Shown in pieces: positions 8,924 to 17,522 of a DNA stretch of 64,000 nt. The translations under genes and the position numbers were made by a program. The stretch's first letter is position 1, and each line of letters opens with the position of its first letter. The notes under the pieces are model-generated. The model searched no databases, was not told where the DNA came from, and saw nothing but the letters and a program-made list of their open reading frames with translations. Source of the DNA: UBA4744 sp963723165 (lineage in GTDB: Bacteria > Actinomycetota > Acidimicrobiia > Spongiisociales > UBA4744); the NCBI GenBank assembly GCA_963723165.1, contig CAVRPP010000008.1, positions 124,001 to 188,000 on the forward strand. Direction: 5' to 3'.

Positions 8924-9972
8924 AGACGAAGGACTTCCTGCACGATTCTGCCGGCAGCACGACCGTCACCAAAAGGCTCAGCCGTGAGCGGGACGGGTGC
9001 GCGGAACACCAAGTCATCCAGGGAATCGAGCCGGTCGCCGGCGACAACGTTCCACCCCCCTTCCAAGGTCTCGGGCCACTCGGTTTCCGTCCTGAGCGTG
9101 ATGCAGGGGGTTCCAAGGATGAAGGCCTCCTTCTGTAGGCCTCCCGAATCGGTCGCTAGTGCCCCGGCCGCCGCAACCACAGCCAGCATCCTGGCGTAGG
9201 GAAGAGGGTCGTGGATGTGGAGCGACGGGTAGCGAGACGGGTCGATCCCGTGCTGGGAGATCCTCGAGCGGAGGCGTGGATGGGCGAGAAGATGAACCGG
9301 AGCGTCGAGCCGGCCCAGGGCGGAGAGAACCGCCTTCAGCCGGTCCGGATCGTCGGTGTTCTCTGCCCGGTGGAGGGTCGCAGCAACAAAGCGCCCCGAC
9401 GCCCATTCGGGAAGCTCGATCCTGTCGATCGGTATCGAGCGCAGGGCATCGACCATCACATCGCCGGCCAACACTGCCCGATCACCGAGTCCTTCGCGTT
9501 CCAAATTGACCATTGCCGTTCGCGTGGGAGCGAGCAAGAGATCGGCGAGATGATCGGTAGCGACCCTATTCAACTCCTCCGGCATCTTGCGATTGAATGA
9601 CCGCAGGCCGGCCTCCACGTGGGCAACCGGGATGTGCATCTTGGCAGCCGCCAGGGCGCCGGCGATGGTGGCATTGGTGTCCCCGTACACGACCACAGCT
9701 GTTGGCTTGACCTCGGTGAGGGCCTCTTCGACACGGACGAGGGTCGCAGCCGTCTGGGCTCCGTGGGGACCACTACCGACCCCGAGATTCAGGTCGGCCT
9801 CCCTGAGGCCAACATCGCGGGCGATCTCGTCGGAGAGGACCGGGTCGTAGTGCTGGCCGGTGTTGATGAGGATCTCGCGAACGTCTTGCCGCTCGAATTC
9901 GCGACTGACCGGCCCCGCTTTCACGAACTGGGGGCGAGCGCCAATGACCGTAACGATGAGTTGTCTTTTCAT
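8920..9972 (-). CDS. wecB: UDP-N-acetylglucosamine 2-epimerase (non-hydrolysing)
   Basis: A 350-residue protein of normal family length. It opens with VTVIGARPQFVKAGPVSREF, continues INTGQHYDPVLSDEI, VYGDTNATIAGALAA, HVEAGLRSFNRKMPEE with the catalytic-region HVEAGLR motif, then ATLHRAENTDDPDRL, and ends with ATDSGGLQKEAFILGTPCIT. It interconverts UDP-GlcNAc and UDP-ManNAc in the cytoplasm, supplying an activated sugar for the glycosyltransferases that follow. It is the first gene of the eight-gene run. A TAACCT box on the minus strand (9983-9988) lies 10 nt before the ATG, a plausible operon promoter. Confidence 0.94.
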   Translation of the reverse strand: MKRQLIVTVIGARPQFVKAGPVSREFERQDVREILINTGQHYDPVLSDEIARDVGLREADLNLGVGSGPHGAQTAATLVRVEEALTEVKPTAVVVYGDTNATIAGALAAAKMHIPVAHVEAGLRSFNRKMPEELNRVATDHLADLLLAPTRTAMVNLEREGLGDRAVLAGDVMVDALRSIPIDRIELPEWASGRFVAATLHRAENTDDPDRLKAVLSALGRLDAPVHLLAHPRLRSRISQHGIDPSRYPSLHIHDPLPYARMLAVVAAAGALATDSGGLQKEAFILGTPCITLRTETEWPETLEGGWNVVAGDRLDSLDDLVFRAPVPLTAEPFGDGRAAGRIVQEVLRL

Positions 9973-9982
9973 GCTGGCAACC

Positions 9983-9988
9983 AGGTTA
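9983..9988 (-). promoter_or_regulatory. Candidate -10 box TAACCT for the polysaccharide operon
   Basis: Minus-strand TAACCT ends 10 nt before the wecB ATG, which would give a nearly leaderless transcript. No convincing -35 hexamer is visible. Confidence 0.4.
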
Positions 9989-10032
9989 GAGGCGGCGGGA
10001 ACGCCCGGCTCGCTGGAAACCGACCGAATCGA

Positions 10033-11994
10033 TCACCGGCCTCTCAACCAGTCACCGATCCGCTCGGCCACCTTCTGAGGAGTAAGGCCCCACTGTTCTG
10101 CAATAACTCCGGCAGGCGCCGAGGCCCCAAAGTGATCGATCCCGATGTTGAGACCGTCCGTCCCGGTGATGCGCTCCCAACCGAAGGTTGAAGCGGCCTC
10201 GATCGAGACAATGGGGATACCCGCACCGAGGACGCTGGACCGGTACGGCGCTTCCTGAGCGAAGAAGGCCTCCCAGCAGGGAAGGCTGACCACCCGCGCC
10301 TCCGTGCCTCGGGCCGCCAGGAGCTCTGCCGCACCAAGAGCCACCGAGACCTCAGAACCGGTTGCCACCAGCACCACGTCATCACCGTCACGGAGAACAT
10401 AGCCGCCTCGCTCGAGGAGACCCTCCCGCCCGGTCCGGTCGAGAACCGGCACACCCTGGCGGGTCAATACCAGCACGGTGGGTCCGGTCATCCGATTGAG
10501 GGCGAGTTCCCACGCTTCGACCGTCTCGCCGGCGTCGGCAGGCCGCACAACCCACAAACCGGGCATTGCCCGCAGTGACGCCAGCTGCTCAATCGGCTGG
10601 TGGGTCGGCCCATCTTCTCCCAGGAACACTGAGTCGTGGGTGTAGACCCAGATGCTGGGAACCTCCATGAGGGCCGAAAGGCGAACGGCCGGACGCATGT
10701 AGTCGTTGAACACGAAGAACGTCGCCCCGTATGGCCGCAACCCGCCGTGGACGGCCAATCCATTGACGATGGCTCCCATGGCGTGTTCGCGGATGCCAAA
10801 GTGAATGTTCCGTCCCAGCCGGTCCTCGATGGAATAGCTCCCGCTGGTGCTTATCACGGTCTTGGTCGATTCGACGAGGTCGGCGGCGCCTCCCAGGAAT
10901 CCTGGCAAAGCTGCGGCGATGTCATCAAAGATCTTTCCGCCGGCGGCTCGAGTGGCAAGCCCGGTGCCGGGTTCAAACCCGGGGTTCGGCAGCTTCACCG
11001 GCTTCGGATGGAAATGGGCATCCCACAGGTCGGCCAGGTCCGGATTATCGGCAAATAGCTCATCCTTACGGTCGAGCCACTGCTCTCACGCTTCGCGACC
11101 CCGCTGCATTCCCTGGGAGAAAAAGGCGCGCACTTCGTCCGGGACGTAGAAGGGTTCCTGCGGCCACCCCATCAACTCTTTGGTGAGGCGGACTTCTTCT
11201 TCACCCAGGGGGGCGCCGTGGACCCCGGGTGTGTCCTGTCGATTGGGAGAACCATGGCCGATGTGGGTATGGCTGATGATCAAGGACGGGCGATCTTCGA
11301 CCGTCAGAGCTTCGCTGGTGGCTGCCTCGATTGCGTCGCGATCGTGGCCGTCGATCTCGAGCGTGTGCCAGCCCACCGCCCGGAAACGAGCGGTGACATC
11401 CTCGGTGAACGTGATCGAGGTTGGACCGTCGATCGAGATGCCGTTGCTGTCGTAGTAGTACAGGAGCCGGCCGAGGCCGAGGTGCCCGGCCAACGAGGAT
11501 GCCTCGGCCGAGAGCCCCTCCATGAGATCTCCGTCGGAAACAAACCCGAAGGTGCGATGGTCGAACAGCTCGGGGCCGAAGACCGCCCGCAGGTGTTCCT
11601 CGGCAACGGCGAAACCGACCCCCATGCCGAACCCCTGCCCGAGCGGGCCGGTGGTGACTTCAATGCCGAGTTCGAGGTGACGTTCAGGATGACCGGCCGT
11701 CACCGAACCCCACTGCCGGAAACTGCGCAAGTCCTGCATCGTCAGCGGGTACCCGGCGAGGTGCAGGAGCGAATACAGCAGCATTGACCCGTGACCGTTG
11801 GAAAGCACGAAACGATCGCGATCGATCCACTTCGGGTTCGAGGGGTCAACTTTGAGGAATTTCGTCCACAGAACCACCGCTAGATCTGCCATTCCCATCG
11901 GCATCCCCGGATGCCCCGAATTGGCTTGCTGCACCCCGTCGATGGCCAGGCCTTTGAGGGTGTTGACGGCCAGCTGCGCAAAATCCTTGGTCAT
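10033..11994 (-). pseudogene. tkt: Transketolase interrupted by one in-frame TGA codon
   Basis: From ATG 11994 (AGGAGG at 11999-12004) to the stop at 10033 there is a 654-codon frame with full-length transketolase homology, broken only by TGA at 11086-11088 (codon 303). The N-terminal part carries the thiamine diphosphate domain: SGHPGMPMGMADLA, GPLGQGFGMGVGFA, FVSDGDLMEGLS, GVHGAPLG. The C-terminal part has FGIREHAMGA with the catalytic Glu and EDGPTHQPIEQL. The 29 codons after the TGA (EQWLDRKDELFADNPDLADL and on) still read as the normal interdomain linker in the same frame, so this is not a frameshift. The enzyme swaps two-carbon units in the pentose phosphate pathway. Either a real nonsense mutation, a sequencing error, or readthrough; a C-to-T change from CGA would explain it. 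Two-subunit transketolases exist, and GTG at 10998 could start the second half. Confidence 0.9.
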
Positions 11995-12127
11995 AGATCC
12001 TCCTGAGGCTGCCAGCGTAGCGACACCTCTGGAGGTTGTGCTTTCGTTGGGCTTTCCATCGAGTACACTGCGACACCTCAACTACTCTCCGTGGCAGGCG
12101 CTGCCGCGCGACACAAGGAGTTCATTC

Positions 12128-13861
12128 GTGCCCAACAACCTGATCGAGCCGCACGGCGGTGCCCTGATCGACCTCATGGTCGACGCTAAGACAGCCGGTG
12201 AGCTCAAGGAAGCTTCCCGCGATTTTCCGTCGCTCGATCTCACCGACCGGCAGATTTGCGATCTCGAACTGCTGCTCAACGGTGGCTTCTCACCGTTGAC
12301 CGGTTTCATGACCCAGGCCGAGTACGAGGGCGTGTGCAAGGACATGCGTCTCCCGGACGGGACATTGTGGCCGATGCCGATCGTCCTCGATGTAACCCGG
12401 GAGTTCGCCGCAGAACTCGGATCAGGGACCCGGCTCGCCTTGCGCGACGCCGAAGGCGTCATGTTGGCAGTGCTCAATGTTGAAGACGTATGGACGCCCG
12501 ACAAAGAGGCGGAGGCCGACCTCGTGTTCGGAACGACCAGCGTCGAGCACCCAGGTGTGAACGAGCTCCTCACCGACATGGGCCCGGTCTACGTTGGCGG
12601 TCGTTTGGAAGGCATCGACATGCCCGTTCACTACGATTTCCGCCCATTGCGGCTCACCCCCCGCCAGGCACGGGAAGAGTTCACTCGTCTCGGCTGGCGC
12701 AAGATCGTTGCCTTTCAGACCAGAAACCCCATGCACCGCGCCCACGTGGAACTGACCCTCCGGGCTGCAAAAGAGGTCGAGGCCAATCTGTTGATTCATC
12801 CGGTCGTCGGCAAAACCAAACCCGGGGATGTCGACCACTACACCCGCGTACGTGCCTATCAGGCCGTCCTGGATCGGTACCCCCGCTACACGGCCAAATT
12901 GGCATTGTTGCCGCTGGCGATGCGCATGGGCGGGCCTCGCGAGGCACTCTGGCACGCCATCATCCGCAAGAACCACGGTGCCACCCACCTCATCGTTGGC
13001 CGGGACCACGCCGGACCCGGGAGCGATTCGAACGGAGAGCCCTTCTACGGGCCGTACGACGCCCAGGAGATGCTTCAGCAGCACGAGGCCGAAATCGGGG
13101 TGGCCATGGTGCCCTTCAAAATGATGGTGTACGTCGAAGACCTCGACGAGTACCAGCCCATCGACGAAGTAGCGAAAGATGTCCGCACCCTGAGCATCAG
13201 CGGAACCGAACTGCGCGACCGGCTTTCCGCCGGACGGGAGATTCCGGAGTGGTTCACCTACCCGGAAGTGGCCCGTGAGCTGCGCCGGACGCACCCGCCA
13301 CGATCCCGGCAGGGATTCACGGTGTTCTTCACCGGCCTTTCAGGATCTGGGAAATCGACCATTGCCAACGCCTTGCTGGTCAAGCTTCTCGAACTGGGAG
13401 GGCGACCGGTGACCCTGCTCGACGGTGACGTCGTGCGCAAGAACCTCTCTTCTGAGCTGGGCTTCTCCAAGGAACACCGGGACCTCAACATTCTCCGGAT
13501 CGGATACGTTGCTTCGGAGATCACCAAGAACGGTGGGATTGCCATCTGTGCGCCCATCGCGCCTTACGATCACACCCGCCAGCGAGTCCGCTCCGCTATT
13601 GAAGACGTGGGCGGCTTCTCGCTGATTCATATCTCCACTCCTGTAGAGGTTTGTGAGGTCCGGGATCGCAAAGGCTTGTATGCCAAGGCTCGCGCCGGGA
13701 TCATCAAGGAGTTCACCGGGATCTCCGATCCGTATGAAGAGCCGGCCGACGCCGAAGTCACGATCGACACAACGGATGTGAGCCCGGAAGAGGCAGCGAA
13801 TGCAATCGTTTTGCACCTGGAAAGCCACGGTTTCATCGAAGGCAACGGCGATCGCGCCTAG
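12128..13861 (+). CDS. Bifunctional sulfate adenylyltransferase / adenylylsulfate kinase
   Basis: A 577-residue protein with two catalytic domains. Residues about 1-385 are an ATP sulfurylase with QTRNPMHRAH (Q197 region) and GRDHAGPG. Residues about 390-577 are APS kinase with P-loop GLSGSGKST (403-411), LLDGDVVRKNL and the IAPYDHTRQRVR lid. Together they turn sulfate and ATP into APS and then PAPS. GTG 12128 is chosen as start because AAGGAG lies 7 nt before it and homology begins there; the open frame continues upstream to 11798 but that part lies over the transketolase promoter. It heads a co-directional run with a permease (9-nt gap) and cysQ. Domain order sulfurylase-kinase is the arrangement known from several bacteria. 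Neighbouring cysQ and the permease support sulfate assimilation or sulfation. Confidence 0.94.
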   Translation: MPNNLIEPHGGALIDLMVDAKTAGELKEASRDFPSLDLTDRQICDLELLLNGGFSPLTGFMTQAEYEGVCKDMRLPDGTLWPMPIVLDVTREFAAELGSGTRLALRDAEGVMLAVLNVEDVWTPDKEAEADLVFGTTSVEHPGVNELLTDMGPVYVGGRLEGIDMPVHYDFRPLRLTPRQAREEFTRLGWRKIVAFQTRNPMHRAHVELTLRAAKEVEANLLIHPVVGKTKPGDVDHYTRVRAYQAVLDRYPRYTAKLALLPLAMRMGGPREALWHAIIRKNHGATHLIVGRDHAGPGSDSNGEPFYGPYDAQEMLQQHEAEIGVAMVPFKMMVYVEDLDEYQPIDEVAKDVRTLSISGTELRDRLSAGREIPEWFTYPEVARELRRTHPPRSRQGFTVFFTGLSGSGKSTIANALLVKLLELGGRPVTLLDGDVVRKNLSSELGFSKEHRDLNILRIGYVASEITKNGGIAICAPIAPYDHTRQRVRSAIEDVGGFSLIHISTPVEVCEVRDRKGLYAKARAGIIKEFTGISDPYEEPADAEVTIDTTDVSPEEAANAIVLHLESHGFIEGNGDRA

Positions 13862-13870
13862 CGTTCTCCC

Positions 13871-15640
13871 ATGAGCTGGGAACAGTGGTTCGTTGCCGCG
13901 GTGACCGTCGCGACCATCGTCGTGCTCATTCGCGACATGTTTCCACCCTCTGTTGCCATGACGGGCGCGATGGTCGCAGCCCTCACGGCCGGGATCATCT
14001 CGCCTGCCGAAGCCCTGGCCGGATTCAGCAACCCGGCACCGGTCACCATCGCCGCCCTGTATGTCCTCGCCAAGGCTGCCGACAAGACCGGCGCCTTGAC
14101 ACCGCTAGTGGGCTCGCTCCTGGGCAACGGCTACTCGCAACGGATGACGACGGCCCGGCTCACCATTTCAACGCTGTTTGCCTCAGCCTTTCTCAACAAC
14201 ACCCCGATCGTGGCCATGTTGATCCCGCAGGTGGAGAGCTGGGCCGAGGCCCGGGATCGCTCACCCTCCCACTACCTGATTCCACTTTCTTATGCAGCAG
14301 TGCTGGGCGGCGTGGTGACGCTCATGGGGACGGCCACAAATATCGTCGTGTCCGGACTCCTCGAAGCAGCCGGGTTTGCTCCACTTGGGTTCTTTGAGAT
14401 CACCAAAATCGGCCTTCCCGTAGCCGTGGTCGGCGTTTCGCTCATCATCCTCCTGGCCCCCAGGGTGATGCCTGCCCGACGGTCCGCGACTCAGACGAAC
14501 CGGGCCGAGGCTCCCGAGTTCACAGTCGACATCGTCGTTGAACCCGGCGGTCCTCTCGACGGCAAATCAGTGGAGTCGGCCGGCCTTCGCAACCTGGCAG
14601 GGGTCTTTCTGATCGAAATCGACCGGGACGGGGAGACCACCGCCGCGGTCGGCCCGGATCACATCCTGCACGGGTCCGACCGGCTCAGATTCGCCGGTCG
14701 TGTCGACAACGTCGTCGATCTGCAAAGTCAGGCAGGTCTGAGCCTGGCCGAGCAAACGCATGTAGATCTGATCGACACGCCCCAAGCTGCTCATTTCCAA
14801 GCGGTGATCGGCATCGGTTCGTTCCTCTCCGGAAGGACTCTGAAGGGGATCGGCTTTCGAAGCCGCTACCAGGCGGCGGTGGTGGCGATTCACCGCGCCG
14901 GGCAGCGGATCGAGGAGAAGCTCGGGGACGTCGAACTCCGAGCCGGGGATACCCTCCTGGTCGTAGCCGATCCTGGTTGGAACGAGCGCTGGAGCGACCG
15001 GCAGGACTTCATCCTCATCAGCCCCCTGGCGGGTGTTCCACAGATTCGGAACCGAATGGCACTGGCCGTTGCAGCCGTTGCGGCCGGCATCGTCGTTGCA
15101 GCGGCCACCGGACTGTTGCCCATGGTCACCGCTGCCCTTCTGGGAGGGGCCGCCCTCGTCGTAGCCGGTGTGGTCAGCCCTCGCGAAGCGAAGTCGGCGA
15201 TCGATCTCGACGTGATCGTCACGATCGGTTCGGCCTTTGGACTGGCCGCCGCCATGGAATCATCGGGCCTGGCGAGCACCCTTGCCCGGGGTCTGGTGGA
15301 CGGTTTGGGGGGCCTGGGTCCGGTTGGCCTCCTGGCCGGAGTGGTCGTGGCCACCGTCCTCCTCAAGGAGTTGATAACCAACAAGGCCGCAGTTCTCCTG
15401 ATCTTTCCCATCGCCATTGCTACCGCCCAGTCCGTTGGCGCCAACCCGCGCGGTTTTGCGCTGGCCGTTGCGGTAGCGGCGGCCACATCCTTCCTCACCC
15501 CGATCGGCATTCAGACCAACCTCATGGTCTATGGACCCGGCGGTTATCGATTCACGGACTATCTGCGATTGGGACTACCGCTCACGGTCGCCGTAATAGC
15601 GGTGATTCTCCTGGGCGTCCCGATCCTCTGGCCAAACTGA
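13871..15640 (+). CDS. SLC13/DASS-family permease with two RCK_C domains, probable sulfate transporter
   Basis: A 589-residue membrane protein. Each half has the family hallmark: FLNNTPIVAMLIPQV followed by LMGTATNIVVSGLLE in the N-half, and LITNKAAVLLIFPIA followed by SFLTPIGIQTNLMVYGPGG in the C-half. Between the halves (about residues 210-385) lie two TrkA-C/RCK_C-like regulatory domains, each ending in a RAGDTLLVV- or GSDRLRFAG-type strand. Proteins with this layout are sodium-coupled anion transporters, and some carry sulfate. The position between ATP sulfurylase-APS kinase and cysQ supports sulfate as substrate, but this is inference. No Shine-Dalgarno is visible; translation may be coupled to the upstream gene. 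Confidence 0.87.
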   Translation: MSWEQWFVAAVTVATIVVLIRDMFPPSVAMTGAMVAALTAGIISPAEALAGFSNPAPVTIAALYVLAKAADKTGALTPLVGSLLGNGYSQRMTTARLTISTLFASAFLNNTPIVAMLIPQVESWAEARDRSPSHYLIPLSYAAVLGGVVTLMGTATNIVVSGLLEAAGFAPLGFFEITKIGLPVAVVGVSLIILLAPRVMPARRSATQTNRAEAPEFTVDIVVEPGGPLDGKSVESAGLRNLAGVFLIEIDRDGETTAAVGPDHILHGSDRLRFAGRVDNVVDLQSQAGLSLAEQTHVDLIDTPQAAHFQAVIGIGSFLSGRTLKGIGFRSRYQAAVVAIHRAGQRIEEKLGDVELRAGDTLLVVADPGWNERWSDRQDFILISPLAGVPQIRNRMALAVAAVAAGIVVAAATGLLPMVTAALLGGAALVVAGVVSPREAKSAIDLDVIVTIGSAFGLAAAMESSGLASTLARGLVDGLGGLGPVGLLAGVVVATVLLKELITNKAAVLLIFPIAIATAQSVGANPRGFALAVAVAAATSFLTPIGIQTNLMVYGPGGYRFTDYLRLGLPLTVAVIAVILLGVPILWPN

Positions 15641-15649
15641 AGGAGCATC

Positions 15650-16429
15650 ATGAACGAGAATGACCTGACACGGATCGAACGCGCTCTGCGGTCGGCGAGG
15701 ACGGCGGTTGCAGATTTCACACCGGGAGCGATCGAGTCGGTACTCAAGACGGGCGGTGATCCGCTGACAGAGGCGGATCTCGCCGTGAACGAGGTCTTGC
15801 TGAAGAGCCTGCCGCAGCCCGGCGAGGGCTGGCTTTCGGAAGAGAACGCCGATGATGGCGCTCGCCTGAAATGCAACCGGGTGTGGATCGTCGATCCAAT
15901 CGACGGTACCCGTGAGTTCATCCAGGGTATCCCCGAGTGGTGCATCTCGGTCGGTCTGGTTGAGGGAGGGCGGCCCGTGGCGGGAGGCATCCTCAACCCG
16001 GCCACCGATGAGTTGATCCTCGGCGGCGAGGGTTTCGGCGTGACCCACAACGGGCATACGGTCGCCGTGGGGCAAACGTCGGACATTCGAGGCGCGCTCG
16101 TCCTGGCCAGCCGCAGTGAGGTCAAGCGCGGCGAGTGGGACGGGTTCTTCAAGGAATCGATCTCAATCCGCAACGTTGGTTCGGTGGCCTACAAGCTCGG
16201 GTTGGTGGCGGCCGGCCTGGCCGATGGGACCTGGACCCTGGTCCCCAAACACGAGTGGGACGTCGCCGGAGGCGCCGCCCTGATCGTGGCCGGGGGCGGG
16301 GTCATCATGAACCCGGACGGCAGCCCGGCGGTGTTCAATCAGCCGAATCCCAAGCTGACGGGTTTCATCGCCGTGGCTTCGGGTTTGGCCGGGGAAACGT
16401 TGGAGTTGATCCAGAAGGTGCAGGGTTAG
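15650..16429 (+). CDS. cysQ: 3'(2'),5'-bisphosphate nucleotidase, inositol monophosphatase superfamily
   Basis: A 259-residue phosphatase with the metal-binding sets of the family: DPLTEADLAVN, SEEN, WIVDPIDGTREFIQGIPEW and the C-terminal HEWDVAGGAALIVAGGG. The extended DPIDGTREF(I) motif is characteristic of CysQ, which hydrolyses PAP (the by-product of PAPS use) to AMP, relieving inhibition of sulfotransferases and PAPS reductase. AAGGAG lies 4 nt before ATG 15650. It is the third gene of the sulfate-assimilation run and ends 1 nt before the convergent peptidase gene. Confidence 0.92.
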   Translation: MNENDLTRIERALRSARTAVADFTPGAIESVLKTGGDPLTEADLAVNEVLLKSLPQPGEGWLSEENADDGARLKCNRVWIVDPIDGTREFIQGIPEWCISVGLVEGGRPVAGGILNPATDELILGGEGFGVTHNGHTVAVGQTSDIRGALVLASRSEVKRGEWDGFFKESISIRNVGSVAYKLGLVAAGLADGTWTLVPKHEWDVAGGAALIVAGGGVIMNPDGSPAVFNQPNPKLTGFIAVASGLAGETLELIQKVQG

Positions 16430-16430
16430 G

Positions 16431-17522
16431 TCATCCGACGACCGCCAGGCTGCGATCCGATCGGTTGAGCCTTTCGGCTCCATTGTCGGTGACAGCAACG
16501 ATGTCCTCGATCCTCATCCCGTATCGACCGGAGAGGTAGATGCCGGGTTCGATCGAGAAGGTCATGCCGGGTTCCAACTCGAAATCGTTCCCTTCGACGA
16601 TGTAGGGATGTTCATGTGCGTCGAGACCGATGCCGTGGCCGGTCCGGTGGATGAAACGCTCCCCGTGACCTGCGGCGATGATGATCTCACGAGCGGTCCG
16701 GTCGACGCCGTCGGCGGTGGCGCCGGGACGGACCGCATCCACGGCCGCCGCCTGGGCATCTCCCAGTACCGCGAATACTTCCCGGTATTCAGAAGTTGGC
16801 TCGCCGACGTGGAACATCCTGGTCGTGTCCGAGCAGTAGCCGTCGAGCTTTCCGCCGAAATCGACCACGACTGCATCACCCTCCTCAATGACTCGCGGCC
16901 CCGCTTCATGGTGGGGCGAGGCCCCATTGGGGCCCGAGGCGACGATGCTGAAAGTGGCCGCCTGGTGCCCTTCTTCGACGACCATGGTCGCAACCAACCG
17001 GGACAGTTCGGCTTCAGTCCGTCCGGAGAATCGCATCTCCCGCAACCGGGCGGCGACTCGATCCGTTGCATGAGCCGCCCTGCGCAGGGTGTCGAGTTCC
17101 TGCGCATCCTTCCTCATCCGCAATTCACGAGTCAACGGGGAAGCAACGTCGAACCGGACGCCCGGAAGACGCTCCTCCAGCGCCAGTACGAAAGTTGCCC
17201 AGGTCTGATCGCCGATCACCACCGAGCCAACTCCGTCTAGGAGCCGGGCCGCGATCCCGACCGGATCTTCTGTTTCACCCCAGGCCCGTACGGCGAATAC
17301 ATCCGGCCGCTCCACCACCCGGGGAGCCTCGAGTTCCGGCACGAGCAACACCGGTTGGCGATCCATCGTTAGGACCAGCATGGTTAGGCGCTCGAGCGGC
17401 ATCGCTTCGTAACCCGTCAGATACGGAAGATCAGCCCCAACCGACGCCAGCAAAGCGTCGGTCGATGTGGAATCCATCAGGCGCCGCATGGCGGCCAGCC
17501 GGGCTCCGTAATCGAAGGTCAC
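16431..17522 (-). CDS. M24-family Xaa-Pro peptidase
   Basis: A 363-residue protein with a creatinase-like N-terminal domain (about 1-130) and a pita-bread catalytic domain. All five metal ligands are visible: Asp in VVVDFGG, Asp in SDTTRMF, His in HRTGHGIGL, Glu in SIEPGIYL and Glu in RIEDIVAV. It should cleave an N-terminal residue linked to proline. Its GTG start overlaps the LipB-LipA stop by 4 bp (GTGA), so it is the last gene of the lpd-E2-lip operon. A role beyond general peptide turnover is not evident. Confidence 0.92.
   Translation of the reverse strand: MTFDYGARLAAMRRLMDSTSTDALLASVGADLPYLTGYEAMPLERLTMLVLTMDRQPVLLVPELEAPRVVERPDVFAVRAWGETEDPVGIAARLLDGVGSVVIGDQTWATFVLALEERLPGVRFDVASPLTRELRMRKDAQELDTLRRAAHATDRVAARLREMRFSGRTEAELSRLVATMVVEEGHQAATFSIVASGPNGASPHHEAGPRVIEEGDAVVVDFGGKLDGYCSDTTRMFHVGEPTSEYREVFAVLGDAQAAAVDAVRPGATADGVDRTAREIIIAAGHGERFIHRTGHGIGLDAHEHPYIVEGNDFELEPGMTFSIEPGIYLSGRYGMRIEDIVAVTDNGAERLNRSDRSLAVVG

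Noticed and set aside
11086..11088. UGA as selenocysteine or as a reassigned sense codon
   Set aside because: Transketolase has no catalytic Cys here and no convincing SECIS is seen beyond a 4-bp hairpin. Many genes in the window end at TGA with tight overlaps, so UGA is a normal stop.
11798..12127. N-terminal extension of the sulfurylase-kinase frame
   Set aside because: It overlaps the transketolase gene on the other strand, has no homology, and GTG 12128 has a well-placed AAGGAG.
12422..13294. 290-codon minus-strand frame inside the sulfurylase gene
   Set aside because: Fully antisense to a strongly supported enzyme, with no motif.
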